The notes beneath the pieces are model-generated. The model saw nothing but the letters and a program-made list of their open reading frames with translations, did no database searches and had not been told where the DNA came from. A stretch of 64,000 nucleotides of DNA from Lysobacteraceae bacterium (GTDB lineage: Bacteria; Pseudomonadota; Gammaproteobacteria; Nitrococcales; AK92). Location: the NCBI GenBank assembly GCA_012523465.1, contig JAAYIK010000016.1, positions 1 to 64,000 of the forward strand, written 5' to 3'. The position numbers and the translations under genes are program-made. Shown here one piece after another: positions 24,440 to 33,872 of the stretch (positions are counted from its first letter, which is position 1; each line of letters starts with the position of its first letter).

Positions 24440-25199
24440 GACGCCGCTCCTCGGATTCGATCAGCCAGCGCGCTTGCTCGCTGTCCGGAAATCTGTTCTT
24501 AAGCTGCAGGCTGTAGCTCGCCACGGCGTCCATATCCCCCAGCTCCCGCTCGATCTGGATGCCTAGCCACAGGCTTTCCGGCGTCTGCGACGCTTGGGCC
24601 AGATAGCGCTGGTAAAAGCCGCGCGCCGACAAGGCATGCCCTGCCTCGTGGCGCAATTGCGCCATGAAAAACAGCGCCCTGGCAAAGTTGGGGTTGTGAC
24701 GCAGCGCTTCCAGGAAATAGCTTTCTGCCTCCGCACTGCGGCCGGCCCGCAGCAGACAGACGCCGGCATTGCTCAGCGGCACCTCCGGCGTCGGGTAAAG
24801 GGGATTTTCGGCGGCCCGCCTCAGATGGCGCTCAGCCTCGTCGAGCTTGCCACGCTCGCAGAGGAACTGGCCATAGTTGTTGAGCATGGCCGAGTCGTCC
24901 GGCGCCAGGATCACCGAACGCCGGTAGTGCCGCTCGGCGTCGTCCATCTGCCCGAGGCGGTGGTAGAGAATGGCCAGCACCGAGTGAGCCTCGGCATAGC
25001 CGGGATCCTGCTTGACCGCCTTGGTCAGCCGATCCAGGGCTTGCTCAAAGCGTCCCTGCCGCATGTAGGCCAGGCCCAGCTGCGTGTTGGTGCGGGCCGC
25101 CTTGTGAGCATCCGCCGAACTGTCCGACGACAAGGTCGCGCAACCGGCGAGCAGCAGAACCATCAACAGTAGAATCGACGATGCGACGACGGATCTCAT
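24432..25199 (-). CDS. pilF: Type IV pilus biogenesis lipoprotein PilF/PilW
   Basis: PilF (PilW) is the TPR lipoprotein pilotin that localises and multimerises the PilQ secretin for type IV pili. The 255-residue protein has a lipoprotein signal ending LLLAGC (Cys about 20) and about five to six TPR units (for example [61 protein letters not shown], reading on into the next helix). It starts inside the rlmN stop (4 bp overlap). No other pilus genes are in the window, so the role follows from family and conserved synteny. Confidence 0.9.
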   Translation of the reverse strand: MRSVVASSILLLMVLLLAGCATLSSDSSADAHKAARTNTQLGLAYMRQGRFEQALDRLTKAVKQDPGYAEAHSVLAILYHRLGQMDDAERHYRRSVILAPDDSAMLNNYGQFLCERGKLDEAERHLRRAAENPLYPTPEVPLSNAGVCLLRAGRSAEAESYFLEALRHNPNFARALFFMAQLRHEAGHALSARGFYQRYLAQASQTPESLWLGIQIERELGDMDAVASYSLQLKNRFPDSEQARWLIESEERRHE

Positions 25200-26329
25200 A
25201 CTCCTGCCGCTGGTGCCTGCTGTTCCCGGCGGAAACGCCGGCGTGTCCTGTCATGCACCTTGCCGACCAGCTGGCCGCACGCACCGTCGATATCGTCGCC
25301 GCGGGTCCGGCGGGTCGTGGTCACGTAGCCGGCCTGCTGCAGGATGCGGGCAAACCGCTGGATTCGCTCGGGACTGGAACGCCGGTATCTAGAGCCGGGG
25401 AACGGATTGAAGGGAATCAGGTTGATCTTCGAGGGAATGCCGGCCAGCAGCCTGGCCAGCTGGCGGGCATGCTCGTCCTGGTCGTTCACGCCGTCCAGCA
25501 TCACATATTCCCAGGTGATGCGACGGTGCGGATTGTTGCCCAGGTAATTGCGGCACGCCGGCAGCAGCTCGGCGATCGGATATTTTTTGTTGATCGGCAC
25601 CAGCTGGTCACGCAGTTCGTCGTTGGGTGCATGCAGCGACACCGCTAGGCTGACGTCGGTCGCCTCGGCCAGCCGGTACAGCGCCGGCACGACGCCGCTG
25701 GTGGAAATGGTGACCCGCCGCTTGGACAGGCCGTAGGCATGGTCGTCCACCATCAGGCTGGCGGCCGCTACTACATTGTTGAAATTGAGCAGCGGCTCGC
25801 CCATACCCATGAAAACCACGTTGGTGACCTTGCGCCCTTCCTCGGCCAGAGCGGAGACTGCGAAGCGCAGCTGGCCGATGATCTCCGCTATCGTGAGATT
25901 GCGGTTAAACCCCTGGGTCGCGGTCGAGCAAAAGCTGCATTCCAGGGCGCAGCCGACCTGGGACGAGACGCACAGCGTGCCCCGGTTCGGTTCGGGGATG
26001 AAAACCGTCTCGATGGCGTTGCCACCGTCAAGGCGCAACAACCACTTGCGGGTTCCGTCCGCGGAGCGCTGATCGAAGATGACCTCCGGCAGCCGGACCT
26101 CGCACAACTCGCTCAGCTTGGCCCGCAGGGCCTTGCTGAGGTCAGTCATGGCGTCAAAGTCGTAAACCCCGCGCTGATGAATCCATTTGATGACCTGAAC
26201 CGCCCGGAAGGGCTTCTCGCCGAGCTCGGCAAAGAAGCCCTCCATCGCCTTGCGATCAAGGTCGAGCAGATTCAGCTTCGCCGGCGCTGCCGGCGTGCCT
26301 GCTTGGTTAGTCGCGGGGACAGATCTCAT
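25196..26329 (-). CDS. rlmN: Dual-specificity RNA methyltransferase RlmN
   Basis: RlmN is a radical-SAM enzyme that puts a C2 methyl on A2503 of 23S rRNA and A37 of some tRNAs. The 377-residue form has the radical-SAM motif [18 protein letters not shown] near residues 117-124 and the MGMGEPLLN motif. The second-cysteine region near the C-terminus ([17 protein letters not shown]) includes the mechanistic Cys, and [19 protein letters not shown] is present. I chose the ATG that begins RSVPATNQ, preceded by AAAGAAG, which overlaps ndk by 23 bp; the frame is open 22 codons further up. Confidence 0.95.
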   Translation of the reverse strand: MRSVPATNQAGTPAAPAKLNLLDLDRKAMEGFFAELGEKPFRAVQVIKWIHQRGVYDFDAMTDLSKALRAKLSELCEVRLPEVIFDQRSADGTRKWLLRLDGGNAIETVFIPEPNRGTLCVSSQVGCALECSFCSTATQGFNRNLTIAEIIGQLRFAVSALAEEGRKVTNVVFMGMGEPLLNFNNVVAAASLMVDDHAYGLSKRRVTISTSGVVPALYRLAEATDVSLAVSLHAPNDELRDQLVPINKKYPIAELLPACRNYLGNNPHRRITWEYVMLDGVNDQDEHARQLARLLAGIPSKINLIPFNPFPGSRYRRSSPERIQRFARILQQAGYVTTTRRTRGDDIDGACGQLVGKVHDRTRRRFRREQQAPAAGV

Positions 26330-26735
26330 CTTCTTTGAAGAAAAACGCAATTTCCTGCTTGGCGGTATCGGGCCCGTCGGAGCCGTGCACTGCATTGGCG
26401 TCGATGCTTTCGGCGAAGTCGTGACGCAGCGTACCCGCAGCCGCCTCCTTGGGGTTGGTGGCGCCCATGATCTCCCGGTTCTTGCGGATGGCGTCCTCGC
26501 CTTCCAATACCTGCACCATGACCGGGCCGGAGGTCATGAACTCGACCAAGTCGTTGAAAAACGGCCGGTCGCGGTGCACGGCGTAGAAGTTCTCGGCCTG
26601 CTCCCGAGTCAGGCGCAGCATCTTGGCAGCGACGATCCGCAGCCCGGCCCGCTCGAAACGGGTGTAGATCTCGCCAATCACGTTCTTGGCAACGGCATCC
26701 GGCTTGATGATGGAGAGGGTACGCTCTAGCGCCAT
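26307..26735 (-). CDS. ndk: Nucleoside diphosphate kinase
   Basis: Ndk transfers the terminal phosphate between nucleoside triphosphates and diphosphates through a phospho-histidine. The 142-residue protein (E. coli: 143) begins [17 protein letters not shown]. The catalytic-site region near residue 117 reads [17 protein letters not shown], carrying the family NAVHGSD motif with the active His. An ATG three codons upstream is also in frame; the GAGG upstream of the chosen start fits better. It sits in the isc-ndk-rlmN order. Confidence 0.96.
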   Translation of the reverse strand: MALERTLSIIKPDAVAKNVIGEIYTRFERAGLRIVAAKMLRLTREQAENFYAVHRDRPFFNDLVEFMTSGPVMVQVLEGEDAIRKNREIMGATNPKEAAAGTLRHDFAESIDANAVHGSDGPDTAKQEIAFFFKEDEICPRD

Positions 26736-26816
26736 GTCGAACATCCTCGGTTGTGTGACCGCTGGCGACCGCCCTCAATGGCGGCGCCCGTCAGCTCTAT
26801 CGCTTCAAATGTGCAA

Positions 26817-26836
26817 AGCCCGCTGCAACGCGGGCT
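26817..26836 (-). terminator. Hairpin between iscA and ndk
   Basis: A perfect 7 bp stem (AGCCCGC / GCGGGCT) with a 6 nt loop lies 90 bp past the iscA stop. No long T-run follows on the minus strand, so it may be an attenuator, RNA-stabilising element or weak terminator. About 190 bp separate iscA from ndk here, where hscB, hscA, fdx and iscX would sit in Pseudomonas. Confidence 0.4.
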
Positions 26837-26927
26837 CGTGACAGTCTTACGAAAAGTGACGCTAGTGTACTCGTGCCCACCGCGATCGGCAATTTGCCGC
26901 TGCGGTGCGCGGGCCGCCGCTCCCCAG

Positions 26928-27251
26928 CTAGACCGCGAAGCTCTCGCCGCAGCCGCAAGTGGCCTTGGCCAGTGGATTGCGGAAGTCGAAGCGCTGGTTG
27001 AGGCCTTCCTTGACGAAGTCGACCTCGACATCCTGGAGAAAAGGCAGGCTCTCGGAATCGACCACCACCTTCACCCCGTGTTGCTCGAACACGGTGTCGT
27101 CTTCCCCGATGGAGTCGGCATAGTCCACCAAGTAGCCAAAACCGGAACAGCCGCTGACCTTGATCCCAAGACGCAATCCCTGGGCGCCTTGCCGCCTGGC
27201 CAACATGGACCGTACATGCTCGGCAGCCCTTTCGGTCAACTTCAATGCCAT
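26928..27251 (-). CDS. iscA: A-type Fe-S carrier IscA
   Basis: A-type carriers deliver Fe-S clusters or iron to apo-targets. The 107-residue protein matches IscA in length and carries all three conserved cysteines: Cys35 in KVSGCSGFGY, and Cys99 and Cys101 in CGCGESF. Family blocks GVKVVVDSESLPFL and DFVKEGLNQRFDFRNP are present. It lies 5 bp past the degenerate IscU-like gene. Unlike that neighbour, IscA looks fully functional. Confidence 0.94.
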   Translation of the reverse strand: MALKLTERAAEHVRSMLARRQGAQGLRLGIKVSGCSGFGYLVDYADSIGEDDTVFEQHGVKVVVDSESLPFLQDVEVDFVKEGLNQRFDFRNPLAKATCGCGESFAV

Positions 27252-27256
27252 GCTCT

Positions 27257-27655
27257 TTACACCTCCGAACCAGGATCAAGTTCTTGCTCAGCGGCGGCCA
27301 GCGCCGCTTTCAAGGCGTCCTCGGCGACCAGCGCCACCGCCCGCTTAGCGGCCGGCAGCTTAAGCGCCTCCGCCACGGCGAGGCCCTGCAGCCGCTCGGC
27401 CGCGGTGATCTCGGCCCCCTGCAGCCGGCGGCACAGCCACTCGGCGCAGGCAATGGTCGCGGGACAGCCGAAGGCCTCGAAGCGAGCCTCCCGGATGCAC
27501 CCTCCGGCGCAGGCGAGCCAAAGCCCGATCAAGCTACCGCGGCTTACGGCGCCGCCGACGCCGTAGCGGTAGCGACCTGCGCCGGGCCGGCCGGCGTGGC
27601 GGGGCGCGGCGAATAGCTCCAGAACCTGTGACGGCAGGGGCACCTCGAGCTGCAT
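27257..27655 (-). CDS. Degenerate IscU/NifU-N-like protein
   Basis: IscU is the scaffold on which the Isc system builds [2Fe-2S] clusters, using three Cys and an Asp. This 132-residue protein clearly derives from IscU (REARFEAFGCPATIA, then LAVAEALKLPAAKRAVALVAEDALKAAL). It keeps only the middle ligand (Cys64). The first Cys is Arg39, the Asp two residues on is Ser41, and the last Cys is Val107. The HscA-recognition motif LPPVK is LPAAK. Extra cysteines (49, 53, 70, 75) lie elsewhere. It sits 3 bp after the desulfurase stop and 5 bp before iscA. It may be a sulfur acceptor, a regulator or a repurposed scaffold; the open frame argues against simple decay. Confidence 0.85.
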   Translation of the reverse strand: MQLEVPLPSQVLELFAAPRHAGRPGAGRYRYGVGGAVSRGSLIGLWLACAGGCIREARFEAFGCPATIACAEWLCRRLQGAEITAAERLQGLAVAEALKLPAAKRAVALVAEDALKAALAAAEQELDPGSEV

Positions 27656-27658
27656 TCT

Positions 27659-28891
27659 TCAGGCTCCGCCATACATTATGTCAAGCGAGGCGCCGGCGCG
27701 CCATCGTCGCCAGACCGGAGAAAACGCCCGCAGCCGGTCGACGGCCGCAGTTATCCATTCGACCGCCAGGTCGATCTCTTGTTCCGTGGTGAAGCGCCCC
27801 AGACTCAGCCGCAGGCTGGCATGTGCCAGCTGTTCGGGCACCCCCATGGCCCGCAGCACGTGCGACATGGCGCCCTGGGCCGAGGTGCAGGCGGAGCTGG
27901 CCGAGGCCGCCAGCCGCGGCAGCTCCGCTGCCAGCGCCTCGCCATGCACACCGATGAAGCCGACGTTGAGGATGTGCGGCGCTCCGTCCGAGCGTCCGTG
28001 CATGACCACCCCATCGAGCTGCTGCAGTCCGCTCCAGCGCCGCTGGCGCAGCTGCGCCAGCTGCCGCGGCTCGCTGTCCATGAGCTCCCGCGCCAGCCTG
28101 CAGGCCTCCCCCATGCCGACCACCTGATGCACGGCCACCGTCCCAGGCCGCAGCCCGCCTTCCTGTCCGCCTCCGAACAGCAGCGGCTGCAGCCGCACCC
28201 GGGGTCGCCGGCGCACATACAGCGCCCCGACCCCCTTGGGGCCGTAGAGCTTGTGAGCCGACAGCGCCAGCAGATCGATGTCGCCGGCAACATCCAGCGG
28301 AACGCGGCCGGCGGCCTGCACGGCATCGACATGTAGCAGCGCGCCGTGACGCCGGGCCAAGGTCGCGATCTCGGTCAACGGCTGCCGCACGCCGGTCTCG
28401 TTGTTCACGGCCGCCACCGCGACCAGGCAGGTCCTGGCCTCCTGCAGCGCCGCTTCCAGCTGGGCCAGATCCAGCGAGCCATCCGCAGCTACCGGCAGCT
28501 CGACCAGATCGTAGCCCTCTCGCGCCAGCTGGCGGCAGGGCTCAAGCACTGACTTGTGCTCGCTGCGCAGGGTGATGATACGCCGCCCGCGGCGCTCGCC
28601 ATGGGCGCGGGCGGCGCCGAAGATGGCCAGGTTATTGGCCTCGGTGGCCCCTGAGGTCCAGACGATCTCGTCTTCCGCCGCGCCGATCAGGGCCGCCACC
28701 TCGGCCCGCGCCCGCTCCACCGCCATCGCCGCCTGCCGACCCGGCGCGTGGGTGCTGGCCGGGTTGGCGTAGCCGGTCTCGGTGCCGAGCCAGTCCAGCA
28801 TGCGCTCCCGGACCCGCGGATCCAGGGGCGTGGTAGCGGCGTTGTCGAGATAGACCTGCCGCTCGCGGTCAGCGCTGGTTGGGCTGTTCAT
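27659..28891 (-). CDS. iscS: Cysteine desulfurase (IscS/NifS class I)
   Basis: This PLP enzyme frees sulfur from cysteine as an enzyme persulfide. The 410-residue protein has [13 protein letters not shown] at the start, the PLP lysine in [12 protein letters not shown] (Lys214) and the active cysteine in [20 protein letters not shown] (Cys335) on the long mobile loop of class I enzymes. It is a little longer than IscS (404), with a C-terminal Arg-rich tail. I started at the ATG before NSPTSADRE, which overlaps cysE by 23 bp. In most relatives iscR lies between cysE and iscS; here it is missing. Confidence 0.93.
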   Translation of the reverse strand: MNSPTSADRERQVYLDNAATTPLDPRVRERMLDWLGTETGYANPASTHAPGRQAAMAVERARAEVAALIGAAEDEIVWTSGATEANNLAIFGAARAHGERRGRRIITLRSEHKSVLEPCRQLAREGYDLVELPVAADGSLDLAQLEAALQEARTCLVAVAAVNNETGVRQPLTEIATLARRHGALLHVDAVQAAGRVPLDVAGDIDLLALSAHKLYGPKGVGALYVRRRPRVRLQPLLFGGGQEGGLRPGTVAVHQVVGMGEACRLARELMDSEPRQLAQLRQRRWSGLQQLDGVVMHGRSDGAPHILNVGFIGVHGEALAAELPRLAASASSACTSAQGAMSHVLRAMGVPEQLAHASLRLSLGRFTTEQEIDLAVEWITAAVDRLRAFSPVWRRWRAGASLDIMYGGA

Positions 28892-29675
28892 CCTGCGCGG
28901 ACTCGGTCGATCCCGAAGAGCCGTTGCCGTTGAGGCCGGTGAAGTTGCAGGGATCCAGCCCCTTGTGTTCGCCTTCCGATACCTGCCCACCAAGCTGGCG
29001 GATCGCCCGGCACATCTCCTCCAGCCGCTTGTCGGTGAGATGGATGTGATCCAGCAGGGCGTTGATGGCATTGACGATGGGGTCGGCCATGTCCTTGGTA
29101 GCGCCGTAGGCTTGGAAGCCGATGCGTTCGGCCACCGCCTCCCGCTGGCGCTGCTTGTCGCTGCGGGGCACCGCCTGCCGGGCCGGGACGCCGACCATGG
29201 TCACCCCTGGGGGCACGTCCTTGACCACCACGGCATTGGAGCCGATACGGCTGCCGGCACCGATGCGGATGGGGCCCAGGATCTTGGCCCCAGCGCCGAC
29301 CACCACGTTGTCCTCCAGCGTCGGATGGCGCTTGCCCTTCTCCCAGCTGGTGCCACCCAACGTCACGCCGTGGTAGATGGTGCAGTCATCGCCGATCTCG
29401 GCGGTCTCGCCGATCACCACGCCCATGCCGTGGTCGATGAAGAAGCGCCGGCCGATACGGGCTCCCGGGTGGATTTCGATGCCGGTCAGCCAGCGGGCGA
29501 TCATGCCAAGAAAGCGCGCCAGCCAGCGCAAGCGATGCTGCCACAGCCAGTGGTTGAGACGATGGAACAGGATTGCGTGCAGGCCCGGATAACAGGTCAA
29601 CACCTCGAAGGCATTGCGCGCCGCAGGATCGCGCTCCATGACGCAACGAATGTCTTCCTTCAGCCTGGCGAACAT
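28869..29675 (-). CDS. cysE: Serine O-acetyltransferase
   Basis: CysE makes O-acetylserine, the acceptor for sulfide in cysteine synthesis. The 268-residue protein has the N-terminal helical domain and the left-handed beta-helix of hexapeptide repeats ([25 protein letters not shown] onward, with catalytic Asp and His in FFIDHG and [10 protein letters not shown]). The ATG before FARLKEDI is supported by a GGCAGG upstream; the frame is open 30 codons earlier. A hydrophilic Asn/Ser/Gly-rich C-terminal tail of about 25 residues is present. Placement ahead of iscS couples cysteine supply to sulfur mobilisation. Confidence 0.95.
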   Translation of the reverse strand: MFARLKEDIRCVMERDPAARNAFEVLTCYPGLHAILFHRLNHWLWQHRLRWLARFLGMIARWLTGIEIHPGARIGRRFFIDHGMGVVIGETAEIGDDCTIYHGVTLGGTSWEKGKRHPTLEDNVVVGAGAKILGPIRIGAGSRIGSNAVVVKDVPPGVTMVGVPARQAVPRSDKQRQREAVAERIGFQAYGATKDMADPIVNAINALLDHIHLTDKRLEEMCRAIRQLGGQVSEGEHKGLDPCNFTGLNGNGSSGSTESAQDEQPNQR

Positions 29676-29771
29676 ATGAACCTGCCTTTGAACCAAATCA
29701 GTGCTCGCAGCGGAAAGCCATACAGAATATCGCTTCCACTGCCCCATTGATACCGACGCTGACAACAGCCG

Positions 29772-30485
29772 CTAGCGCAGATGCGCCTCGATGGCTCGCA
29801 GCGCTCCTTGCAGGGCGTTGATTTCCCGCTTGTCGGGACGGGCGCGACCAAAGACGGCACGCAGTCGGCGCATCAGTAGCTCCGGATTGCGTTTGTGGAG
29901 ATAGCCGACGCGATCCAGCACCTGGGCCAGATGCCGGTAAAAGCGTTCCATGTGCTCGAACGTGGCCGGCTCGCACCTGCGTTCCGGCGCCGGCGCTTCC
30001 TGGGCGGCCATGAAAAGCTCATAGGCGACCACTTGCACCGCGGCCGCGAGATTCAGCGAACCGGAGGTCGGACTGGCCGGGATGTGGACGGCGTACTGGC
30101 AGCGATCCAGCTCCTGGTTGCTCAGCCCCGAATGCTCGCGTCCGAACAGCAGCGCCACCGGATGTCGCGCGCTCTCCGCCACCGCCAGGCGGGCAAAGCT
30201 GCGCAGGTCGATGGCCGGCGCCCCCAACCGCCGAGCCCGGTTGGTCAGCCCGGCCACCAGGGCGGCGCCGGCCAGCGCGGAATCCAGGTCAGCATGCACT
30301 TCCGCTCGCTCCAGCACGTCGAGCGCATGCGCCGCATTGGCCCGCGCCTGCGGATGCGGGAAGGCTTCCGGCTGCACCAGCAGCAGCCGATGCAGTCCCA
30401 TGGTTTTCAAGGCCCGGGCGGAGGAACCGATATTGCCTGGGTGGGTGGTGCCCACCAACACGATACGTATGTTGTCGGGATTCAT
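29772..30485 (-). CDS. trmJ: tRNA (cytidine/uridine-2'-O-)-methyltransferase TrmJ
   Basis: TrmJ is a SPOUT-class enzyme that 2'-O-methylates position 32 of several tRNAs. The 237-residue protein shows the three SPOUT motifs: RIVLVGTTHPGNIGSSARALKTMG at the N-terminus, LLFGREHSGLSNQELDRC, and IPASPTSGSLNLAAAVQVVAYEL forming the trefoil knot. The order suhB (divergent)-trmJ-cysE-isc is the one found in E. coli and Pseudomonas. Confidence 0.95.
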   Translation of the reverse strand: MNPDNIRIVLVGTTHPGNIGSSARALKTMGLHRLLLVQPEAFPHPQARANAAHALDVLERAEVHADLDSALAGAALVAGLTNRARRLGAPAIDLRSFARLAVAESARHPVALLFGREHSGLSNQELDRCQYAVHIPASPTSGSLNLAAAVQVVAYELFMAAQEAPAPERRCEPATFEHMERFYRHLAQVLDRVGYLHKRNPELLMRRLRAVFGRARPDKREINALQGALRAIEAHLR

Positions 30486-30698
30486 CCTGAGAAACCTGCA
30501 GCTAGCGACCCCGTGCGCCGGGCCGGCAGCAATGGTAGCAAACCGCGCCGGCTTTGGTTTGTCGTGCCAGATCCCTACTACAGAAACCGACTAGCTGGTA
30601 TGCTTAGCCGGCCTTGGCGGAACCGCCCATGGGCATGGACCCGCAAGCGTTCCCTACGAACCCATTCCCTGCTCTCAGACAACTGACGAAGTCCAGCC

Positions 30699-31499
30699 AT
30701 GCACCCAATGGTCAACATCGCCGTGCGGGCCGCCCGCAGCGCCGGCAACGTCATTACCCGCTACATGGACAGGCTTGACACCCTGACGGTCGAGACCAAA
30801 GGGCGTAACGACTTTGTCAGTGAAGTCGACCGTATGGCCGAACGGGAGATCATCGGCGTCCTGCGCAAGGCCTACCCGCATCACGCCATCATGGGCGAGG
30901 AAACCGGCACCTCGGGCGAGGACGACGAGTTCCAGTGGATCATCGATCCGCTCGACGGCACCACCAATTTCCTCTACGGGGTGCCCCACTTCGCCGTCTC
31001 CATCGCCTTGCGTCATCGGGGCCGGCTGGAGGTAGCGGTGGTCTACGATCCCGTGCGCCAGGAGCTTTGGACCGCCAGCCGCGGCAACGGCGCCCAGCTC
31101 GATGGCCGCCGCATCCGCGTCACCCAGCGCCAGGATCTCAACGGCGCCCTGCTGGGAACCGGCTTCCCGCACAAGGCCCCGCAACACATCGACGCCTATC
31201 TGGGCATGTTCAAGGCGCTGAGCCAGCTGGCGGCCGACATCCGCCGCCCTGGCGCCGCGGCGCTGGACCTTGCCTATGTCGCCTGCGGCCGCTACGACGG
31301 CTTCTGGGAAATCGGCCTCGCCCCCTGGGACATGGCCGCCGGCCTGCTGCTGGTCCAGGAAGCGGGCGGCGTAGTCGGCGACTTCACCGGCGGGCCGGGG
31401 CACTTCAAGAGCGGCAACGTAGTGGCCGGCAATCCGCGCATCTTTGCCAGCATCGTCCGCGAGATCCAGCCTTACTGCACGCCGCAGCTGCTGCGCTAG
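30699..31499 (+). CDS. suhB: Inositol-1-monophosphatase family protein SuhB
   Basis: SuhB is a Mg-dependent inositol monophosphatase that in E. coli also joins rRNA antitermination complexes. The 266-residue protein begins MHPMVNIAVRAARSAGNVI. It has the metal site GEETG, then DPLDGTTNFLYGVPHFAVSIAL, and the C-terminal motif APWDMAAGLLLVQEAGGVV. Length equals E. coli SuhB. It is divergent from trmJ across a 213 bp gap in which I see no other gene. Confidence 0.96.
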   Translation: MHPMVNIAVRAARSAGNVITRYMDRLDTLTVETKGRNDFVSEVDRMAEREIIGVLRKAYPHHAIMGEETGTSGEDDEFQWIIDPLDGTTNFLYGVPHFAVSIALRHRGRLEVAVVYDPVRQELWTASRGNGAQLDGRRIRVTQRQDLNGALLGTGFPHKAPQHIDAYLGMFKALSQLAADIRRPGAAALDLAYVACGRYDGFWEIGLAPWDMAAGLLLVQEAGGVVGDFTGGPGHFKSGNVVAGNPRIFASIVREIQPYCTPQLLR

Positions 31500-31504
31500 C
31501 CTGG

Positions 31505-32377
31505 CTAGGTCTCGACGAAGGCGCCGCCATTGGGGTGCAGCACCTGACCGGTCAGGTAAGAACCATCGGTCGAGGCTAGCAGCACGAAGCAGGGTGCGAC
31601 CTCGGCTGGTTGGCCGGCGCGCACCAGGGGAGTGTCGTTGCCGAAGTTCTTGACATGCTCAGCATCGAAGGTGGCGGGGATGAGCGGCGTCCAGATTGGT
31701 CCGGGAGCCACGCCGTTGACCCGGATGCCGCGCTCAGCCAGCGCCTTGGCCAGCGAGCGGGTAAACGCGACGATGGCACCTTTGCTGGCGGCATAGTCGA
31801 TTAGGTGATCGCTGCCGCGGTAGGCGGTGACCGAGGTGGTGTTGATGATGGCCCCGCCCTCCCCCAGGTGCGGCAGCACCGCCTTGGCCAGGGTGAAGTA
31901 GGCGAAGAAGTTGGTACGAAAGGTCCGCTCGAGCTGCTCCAGCGAGATATCCTCGAAGCGGGAGCGGACATGCTGCTCGGCGGCGTTGTTGACCAACACG
32001 TCCAGCCGGCCGAAGCGCTCCAGGTGGGTGCGCACCGCATGGCGGCAAAAGTCGGGATCGCCGACGTCGCCGCTGATCAGCAGGCAGCGCTGGCCTTCCT
32101 GCTCCACCAGCCGCCGGGTGGCGTAGGCATCGTCGTGCTCCTCTAGATAGACGATGCTGACGTCCGCCCCCTCTCTGGCGAAATGCACCGCCACCGCACG
32201 GCCTATGCCGCTGTCACCGCCGGTGATGAGTGCCGTCCTGCCGGCCAGCTTGCCGCTGCCCCGATAATCGTCGCGGATGTAGATCGGCTCCGGCAGCATC
32301 TCTCCTTCCCTGCCGGGTTGCCTGTGCTGCCGCTGCCCCGGCCGCTGCTGCTGGCGATCGAATTCGGCCACTATCAT
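31505..32377 (-). CDS. Short-chain dehydrogenase/reductase (YghA/stress-protein 39 type)
   Basis: The 290-residue protein is an NAD(P)-dependent SDR oxidoreductase. It has the cofactor motif TGGDSGIGRA (TGxxxGIG), NNAA, and the catalytic Ser with YxxxK in YAASKGAI. The PGPIWTPLIP motif follows. An N-terminal extension of about 40 residues, Gln/Arg-rich then LPEPIYIRDDYRGSGKLAGR, is typical of the YghA / general stress protein 39 subgroup, whose natural substrates are unclear. It is convergent with suhB (5 bp apart) and downstream of the PfkB kinase gene. Confidence 0.9.
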   Translation of the reverse strand: MIVAEFDRQQQRPGQRQHRQPGREGEMLPEPIYIRDDYRGSGKLAGRTALITGGDSGIGRAVAVHFAREGADVSIVYLEEHDDAYATRRLVEQEGQRCLLISGDVGDPDFCRHAVRTHLERFGRLDVLVNNAAEQHVRSRFEDISLEQLERTFRTNFFAYFTLAKAVLPHLGEGGAIINTTSVTAYRGSDHLIDYAASKGAIVAFTRSLAKALAERGIRVNGVAPGPIWTPLIPATFDAEHVKNFGNDTPLVRAGQPAEVAPCFVLLASTDGSYLTGQVLHPNGGAFVET

Positions 32378-32450
32378 CCTCTCCTGTCGGCTCCGTCCCT
32401 GCCCCTCGAATGGGGCTGGCCCGAGAGGATGTCAACGCGGCCGCGGCCGG

Positions 32451-33380
32451 TCAGAAATCGCTGCCAAAAGCCTGGCGATAGCGCACCCTGAACTCGTCCA
32501 GGGTAAAGCGGTGATTCTGCGTGCCGGCATGGGCAATCTTGATCGCCCCCATCAGCGAGGCGATGCGGCCGGTCACTTCCCAGGGAAGGCCGTGCAGCAA
32601 CCCGTAGAGCATGCCTGCCCGGTAGGCGTCGCCGCAGCCGGTGGGATCCACCACCGCCGTCGCCGGCGCGGCCGGGATGTCGATCCGCCCGCCATCGACG
32701 AAGATCCACGCGCCTTCGGCCCCACGCGTGACCACCAACGCCTCGACCTTGGCGGCCAGGGCCTCCAGCGACAACCCGGTCCGCTCCTGCAGCAGCCGCG
32801 ACTCGTAGTCGTTGACGGCGACCCAGGTCGCCTGCTCAATGAAGGTCAGCAGCTCCTCGCCGCTGAACATGGGCAGCCCTTGGCCGGGATCGAAGATGAA
32901 CGGAATGCCGGCCTCGTGGAACTGCCGCGCATGCTGCACCATCCCTTCCCGGCCGTTGGGCGCCACGATACCGATGCTGCCCGGCAGCGTCGGCACGTCC
33001 ACCTCGTGGGCATGGCTCATGGCGCCAGGATGGAAGGCGGTGATCTGGTTGTCGTCGATGTCGGTAGTGATGTAGGCCTGGGCCGTATAGGTTCCGGCGA
33101 TGGTCTTGATGTGGCTGGTATCCAGACCACACGCGCCGAGCCATTCGGCATAGGGGCCGAAGTCCTCGCCGACGGTAGCGAGAATCAGCGGGCGACCGCC
33201 GAGCAGGCGCAGGTTATAGGCGATGTTGCCGGCGCAGCCGCCGAACTCGCGCCGCATCTGTGGCACCAGGAAAGAGATGTTCAGAATGTGGACCTGGTCC
33301 GGCAGGATGTGATTGCGGAACCGGTCCTGGAAAACCATGATGGTGTCAAAGGCAAGCGAACCGCTAATGAGGGCTGTCAT
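32451..33380 (-). CDS. PfkB-family carbohydrate/nucleoside kinase
   Basis: The 309-residue protein is a ribokinase-fold kinase. It has the N-terminal GSLAFDTIM, the substrate region FGGCAGNIAYNLRLLGG, and the C-terminal signature VVDPTGCGDAYRAGML with the catalytic Asp. The C-terminal NAHAGT-like AHAGTQNHRFT is also family-typical. Bacterial proteins of this subtype are often annotated as adenosine kinase; the substrate cannot be fixed from sequence. It lies 72 bp after gcvH in a leftward run of genes. Confidence 0.85.
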   Translation of the reverse strand: MTALISGSLAFDTIMVFQDRFRNHILPDQVHILNISFLVPQMRREFGGCAGNIAYNLRLLGGRPLILATVGEDFGPYAEWLGACGLDTSHIKTIAGTYTAQAYITTDIDDNQITAFHPGAMSHAHEVDVPTLPGSIGIVAPNGREGMVQHARQFHEAGIPFIFDPGQGLPMFSGEELLTFIEQATWVAVNDYESRLLQERTGLSLEALAAKVEALVVTRGAEGAWIFVDGGRIDIPAAPATAVVDPTGCGDAYRAGMLYGLLHGLPWEVTGRIASLMGAIKIAHAGTQNHRFTLDEFRVRYRQAFGSDF

Positions 33381-33452
33381 AGAAGCTTTGTCATGCGGGC
33401 ACGAGAGCGGTCGCCGGCCGGCATGGCATCGGGCCGGCGGCCGCCCTTCGGC

Positions 33453-33872
33453 TCATTGGTCTTCTTCTTCGTCGTCTTCGTCGTCTTCGGCTTCGGCGAG
33501 ACTCAGGTACTCCTCCGCGCCTAGCAGGTCTTCCACATCGGCCGGATCGTCAGGCTGGATGCGCATGATCCAGCCCTCGCCATAGGGATCCTCGTTGACC
33601 AGCTCGGGATTGGTAGTGAGCTCGCCGTTGGTATCGATGATCTCGCCGGCGATGGGTGCGTGGATGTCGGAAGCCGCCTTGACCGATTCCACCACGGCGC
33701 AGGCCTCCATCGCCTCCACCCGGCGCCCGATTTCCGGGGTCTCCACGAACACCAGATCGCCCAGCGCCGCCTGGGCGTAGTCGGTGATGCCGACCGTCAC
33801 CGTGCCATCGTCCTCGAGCCGCACCCATTCGTGGGTCGGGGCGTAGCGTAGATCTTCCGGGGCATAGCTCAT
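33453..33872 (-). CDS. gcvH: Glycine cleavage system H protein
   Basis: GcvH carries the lipoyl arm that shuttles the methylamine group between GcvP, GcvT and Lpd. The 139-residue protein has PTHEWVRLEDDGTVTVGITDYAQAALGDLVFVE and the lipoylation site in ESVKAASDIHAP (Lys about 65). The stretch WIMRIQPDDPADVEDLL ends the domain. A C-terminal tail of about a dozen residues is almost purely Asp/Glu, which most GcvH lack. gcvT and gcvP are not in the window. It follows the iron-permease gene by about 90 bp. Confidence 0.95.
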   Translation of the reverse strand: MSYAPEDLRYAPTHEWVRLEDDGTVTVGITDYAQAALGDLVFVETPEIGRRVEAMEACAVVESVKAASDIHAPIAGEIIDTNGELTTNPELVNEDPYGEGWIMRIQPDDPADVEDLLGAEEYLSLAEAEDDEDDEEEDQ

